Origin: Deltaproteobacteria bacterium
GTDB lineage: Bacteria; Bdellovibrionota_C; UBA2361; JAGFJO01
Direction of reading: 5' to 3'
Assembly: GCA_024102635.1 (NCBI GenBank)
Contig: JAGFJO010000006.1
Location: 109,909-173,908 of the forward strand
DNA length: 64,000 bases
The translations under genes and the position numbers were made by a program. Positions 61,915 to 64,000 of this stretch are shown piece after piece; position 1 is the stretch's first letter; every line of letters starts with the position of its first letter. Under the pieces are notes generated by a model. The model worked only from the letters and a program-made list of their open reading frames with translations. It did no database searches and had not been told where the DNA came from.

Positions 61915-64000
61915 ATGGCCAAGAGTCAGAAGCCGCCAAGCCGAACAGCTTCAGCGCCCGATCCGCTCTCGGTTGTTAATGCTCGCGAGAACAACCTGAA
62001 GAGCATATCACTCGACATCCCGCATGACGAATTTACGGTCGTGACGGGCCTTTCCGGTTCAGGGAAAAGTTCGCTCGCCTTCGACACCGTTTTTGCCGAG
62101 GGGCAGCGGCGCTATGTAGAGACCTTCTCGCCCTACACCCGCCAGTTCTTTGATAAAGTAAAAAAGCCGAATGTCGATCTGATAAAAAATGTTCGGCCGG
62201 CGGTGGCAATTCAGCAGCGCACCCGTATCACGAACTCCAGGTCGACGGTAGGAAGCGTCACAACACTTATCGACTATATAAAAATCTTGTGGAGCAATCT
62301 CGCAGAGGCGCACTGCCCGGTGTGCGGTATTGCATTTGAAAACTGGACTTCCGACTCATTGGCGCGCCATATGCTGAGCCTAATGCGTCAAAAGCCAAGC
62401 TCAACTTATCTAGTCTGCTCGCGCCTCAAGCTGCAAAAAATTTCGGCAAAAGCCGAGCTCACTCGTCTAAGCACGTTAGGATTTGCGCGCATATACGATC
62501 AGAAAGCTGAGAAGGTCGTGCGGATTGAAGATCTTACGGCTGATGAAACAGGTGAGCTGAAGGAGATAATCCTTGTTATTGACCGCATTGCAGCGAATTC
62601 GGCCTCTTTGGTGCGGCTAAAAGAGTCGATTGAACAGGCTTTCTCAATTGCCGGCGGTTCGTGTCTTTTTATCCAGTTGCATGAGGGCGGAAACACTAAC
62701 CGGCAGTTTCTAAGAATCACGAACGACTCTCAGCAGGTTAACATTCAAGCTCCGCGCAACAGGGAGCTTGAGTTCTCTTCGACTATGTCTTGCGCGGCGC
62801 AAGGAATAACCTTAGAAAAACCTCGTCCCGCCTTGTTTTCTTTTAACCATCCGGCCGGAGCATGTCCCGAGTGTAAAGGGTTTGGAATGGTACTGGCTAT
62901 AGATCCGGTGCGCTGCGTTCCGGATCCCAATCTCTCAATTAAAGAGAAGGCGCTGCAGTGCTGGTCAAGTGAGAAAGCAAAGGGAGAATACAAAAGGCTT
63001 ATTAATTTTTGCAAGAGCCAGAAAATCTCCGTAAGCACTCCTTGGCGCGACCTGCCCGCAGAAGCGAAAGATAAGATCTTTAATCACAAATCGCGCGAGT
63101 ATCGCGGAGTCATGCATTGGTTCAAAAGGCTCGAAAGAAAGGTTTATAAGATGCATGTGCGGGTATTTCTTTCGCGCTATCGGGTGCAGACTACCTGCCC
63201 CGCCTGCAACGGAACCCGGCTAAAGCCGGCTGCACTCGCCTTCCGCATTATGGGGCGCACCATTGCGGATATCTTTAGTATGACGGTCAGCGAGTTGCGA
63301 AAATGGGTCGAGGAGTTGCGGGCACAATCGCTTTCAAAAGCGGCAGCCGCGCGCGATCTGGATTCTCTTTTTGGCGCCGTAGTAACGAGACTGTTGTACC
63401 TTGAGAATCTCGGCCTCCCTTATCTTTCGCTGGATAGGCAGGCCCGCACCCTCTCGGGAGGGGAAACGCAGCGCGTGAATCTTGCGACCGCACTGGGAAG
63501 CGAACTCGTTTCGACGCAGTTTGTACTGGACGAGCCCTCGGTGGGACTCCACAGCAGAGACACTTCCCGCCTTATTAAAGCGCTAAATGAGCTGCAAGGT
63601 AGACGCAACAGCATGCTGGTTGTTGAGCATGACCTTGAGTGCATCAGTGCCGCCTCGAATGTCATTGAGCTTGGTCCGAAGGCCGGGAAAGAAGGTGGTG
63701 AAGTGGTTTTTTCCGGTCCGGCTTCGCAGTGGAAAGGAATTAGTTTTGATCCCACAAAGTATCTTTCTAAGACCACTCTCCCCTCTCCCGACAAAGTTTT
63801 AGAGATAAAAAATGCCGGAGCAAGAAATCTTAAAGGGTTCGATCTCACTCTGCCGCTTAATAGATTCGTATGTATTACGGGAGTCTCGGGGAGCGGAAAG
63901 AGCACTCTGGTAAGCGAGGTGATTAAGAAAGGATATGAAGATTTCCAGCTGGGAATTGAAAACTCGGAGCAAACGAATAGGGTCACCGGCTTTGAGAACG
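61915..64000 (+). CDS. uvrA: UvrA-family excinuclease ATPase, 3' end outside the window
   Basis: The frame is open from ATG 61915 to the window end (695 codons). It shows the first Walker A GLSGSGKSSLAFDT, ABC signature LSGGETQRVNLA, Walker B FVLDEPSVGLH, the His loop VVEHDLECI, and the second Walker A GVSGSGKSTL. UvrA recognises damaged DNA and loads UvrB. The zinc element that normally reads CPxC before FSFN-PAGACPxC reads SCAAQ here (62785-62799), so that first zinc site is incomplete; ACPEC and TCPACNGTRL remain. It could be the main UvrA or a divergent paralogue. Confidence 0.92.
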   Translation, partial: MAKSQKPPSRTASAPDPLSVVNARENNLKSISLDIPHDEFTVVTGLSGSGKSSLAFDTVFAEGQRRYVETFSPYTRQFFDKVKKPNVDLIKNVRPAVAIQQRTRITNSRSTVGSVTTLIDYIKILWSNLAEAHCPVCGIAFENWTSDSLARHMLSLMRQKPSSTYLVCSRLKLQKISAKAELTRLSTLGFARIYDQKAEKVVRIEDLTADETGELKEIILVIDRIAANSASLVRLKESIEQAFSIAGGSCLFIQLHEGGNTNRQFLRITNDSQQVNIQAPRNRELEFSSTMSCAAQGITLEKPRPALFSFNHPAGACPECKGFGMVLAIDPVRCVPDPNLSIKEKALQCWSSEKAKGEYKRLINFCKSQKISVSTPWRDLPAEAKDKIFNHKSREYRGVMHWFKRLERKVYKMHVRVFLSRYRVQTTCPACNGTRLKPAALAFRIMGRTIADIFSMTVSELRKWVEELRAQSLSKAAAARDLDSLFGAVVTRLLYLENLGLPYLSLDRQARTLSGGETQRVNLATALGSELVSTQFVLDEPSVGLHSRDTSRLIKALNELQGRRNSMLVVEHDLECISAASNVIELGPKAGKEGGEVVFSGPASQWKGISFDPTKYLSKTTLPSPDKVLEIKNAGARNLKGFDLTLPLNRFVCITGVSGSGKSTLVSEVIKKGYEDFQLGIENSEQTNRVTGFEN

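Noticed and set aside
1..64000. tRNA genes, CRISPR arrays, insertion sequences and prophage
   Set aside because: No T-arm-like motifs in gene gaps, no regular spaced repeats and no transposase or phage proteins were seen by eye.

Overview
The window looks like chromosomal DNA of a free-living, aerobic, Gram-negative-type bacterium with mid-range GC. There are secreted and Tat-exported proteins, periplasmic c-type cytochromes, a heme-copper oxidase and an envelope polysaccharide region. No rRNA, tRNA, CRISPR array, transposase or phage gene was seen. The phylum cannot be fixed from this sequence. A pseudopilin with an H-X9-DG-like (DUF1559-type) body and a cytochrome / PA14 / DUF1501-like secreted cluster recall Planctomycetota and relatives. 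A possible TTAT-N3-GTAA operator before the mutasome resembles the Bdellovibrio LexA site. Neither is decisive.

Layout. 1-2.6 kb: a subtilisin-like protease cut by the left edge, an anchored unknown protein and a 16-cysteine secreted protein with an internal 49-residue duplication. 2.7-9.6 kb (minus): a compact histidine operon hisG-hisD-hisC/hisB fusion-hisH-hisA-hisF-hisIE. It is preceded by what looks like an attenuator: sigma70-like promoter, a leader ORF rich in His codons that may be leaderless, and a terminator hairpin overlapping the end of that ORF. 9.8-13 kb: a COG4315-type secreted protein, an SGNH hydrolase, a di-heme cytochrome c peroxidase and a candidate structured RNA with its own terminator. 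13.5-19.2 kb: the imuA-imuB-dnaE2 mutagenic translesion cassette. 19.5-21.7 kb: a nucleotidyltransferase, a small membrane protein and a YfcE-type phosphoesterase.

21.9-28.6 kb: a three-gene operon of a 1043-residue tri-heme cytochrome with Calx-beta and LamG domains, a PA14/mono-heme protein and a Tat-exported DUF1501-like protein. 28.6-31.2 kb: repeat-rich spacer, periplasmic peroxiredoxin and pseudopilin. 31.3-36.1 kb (minus): SCO, CoxB with two heme-c domains, an A2-type CoxA, CoxC and subunit IV, that is, a caa3-like oxidase. 36.3-40.4 kb: DtxR-family regulator, YqeY, TIGR01777-type epimerase, a basic-tailed unknown and a secreted metallopeptidase.

40.5-59.6 kb: mainly envelope polysaccharide genes. 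They include GT2-TPR, RmlA, a WxcM-like acyltransferase/ketoisomerase fusion, GtrB-like GT2, two GT39-like polytopic proteins, two SGNH hydrolases, a GT2-PaaK-like fusion and an NAD-dependent epimerase. RmlA is flanked by two minimal-nucleotidyltransferase/small-partner cassettes, and an indoleamine 2,3-dioxygenase-like gene lies beside them. 59.7-64 kb: a coiled-coil unknown, an SrkA-like kinase and a UvrA-family protein with a degenerate zinc site, cut by the right edge.
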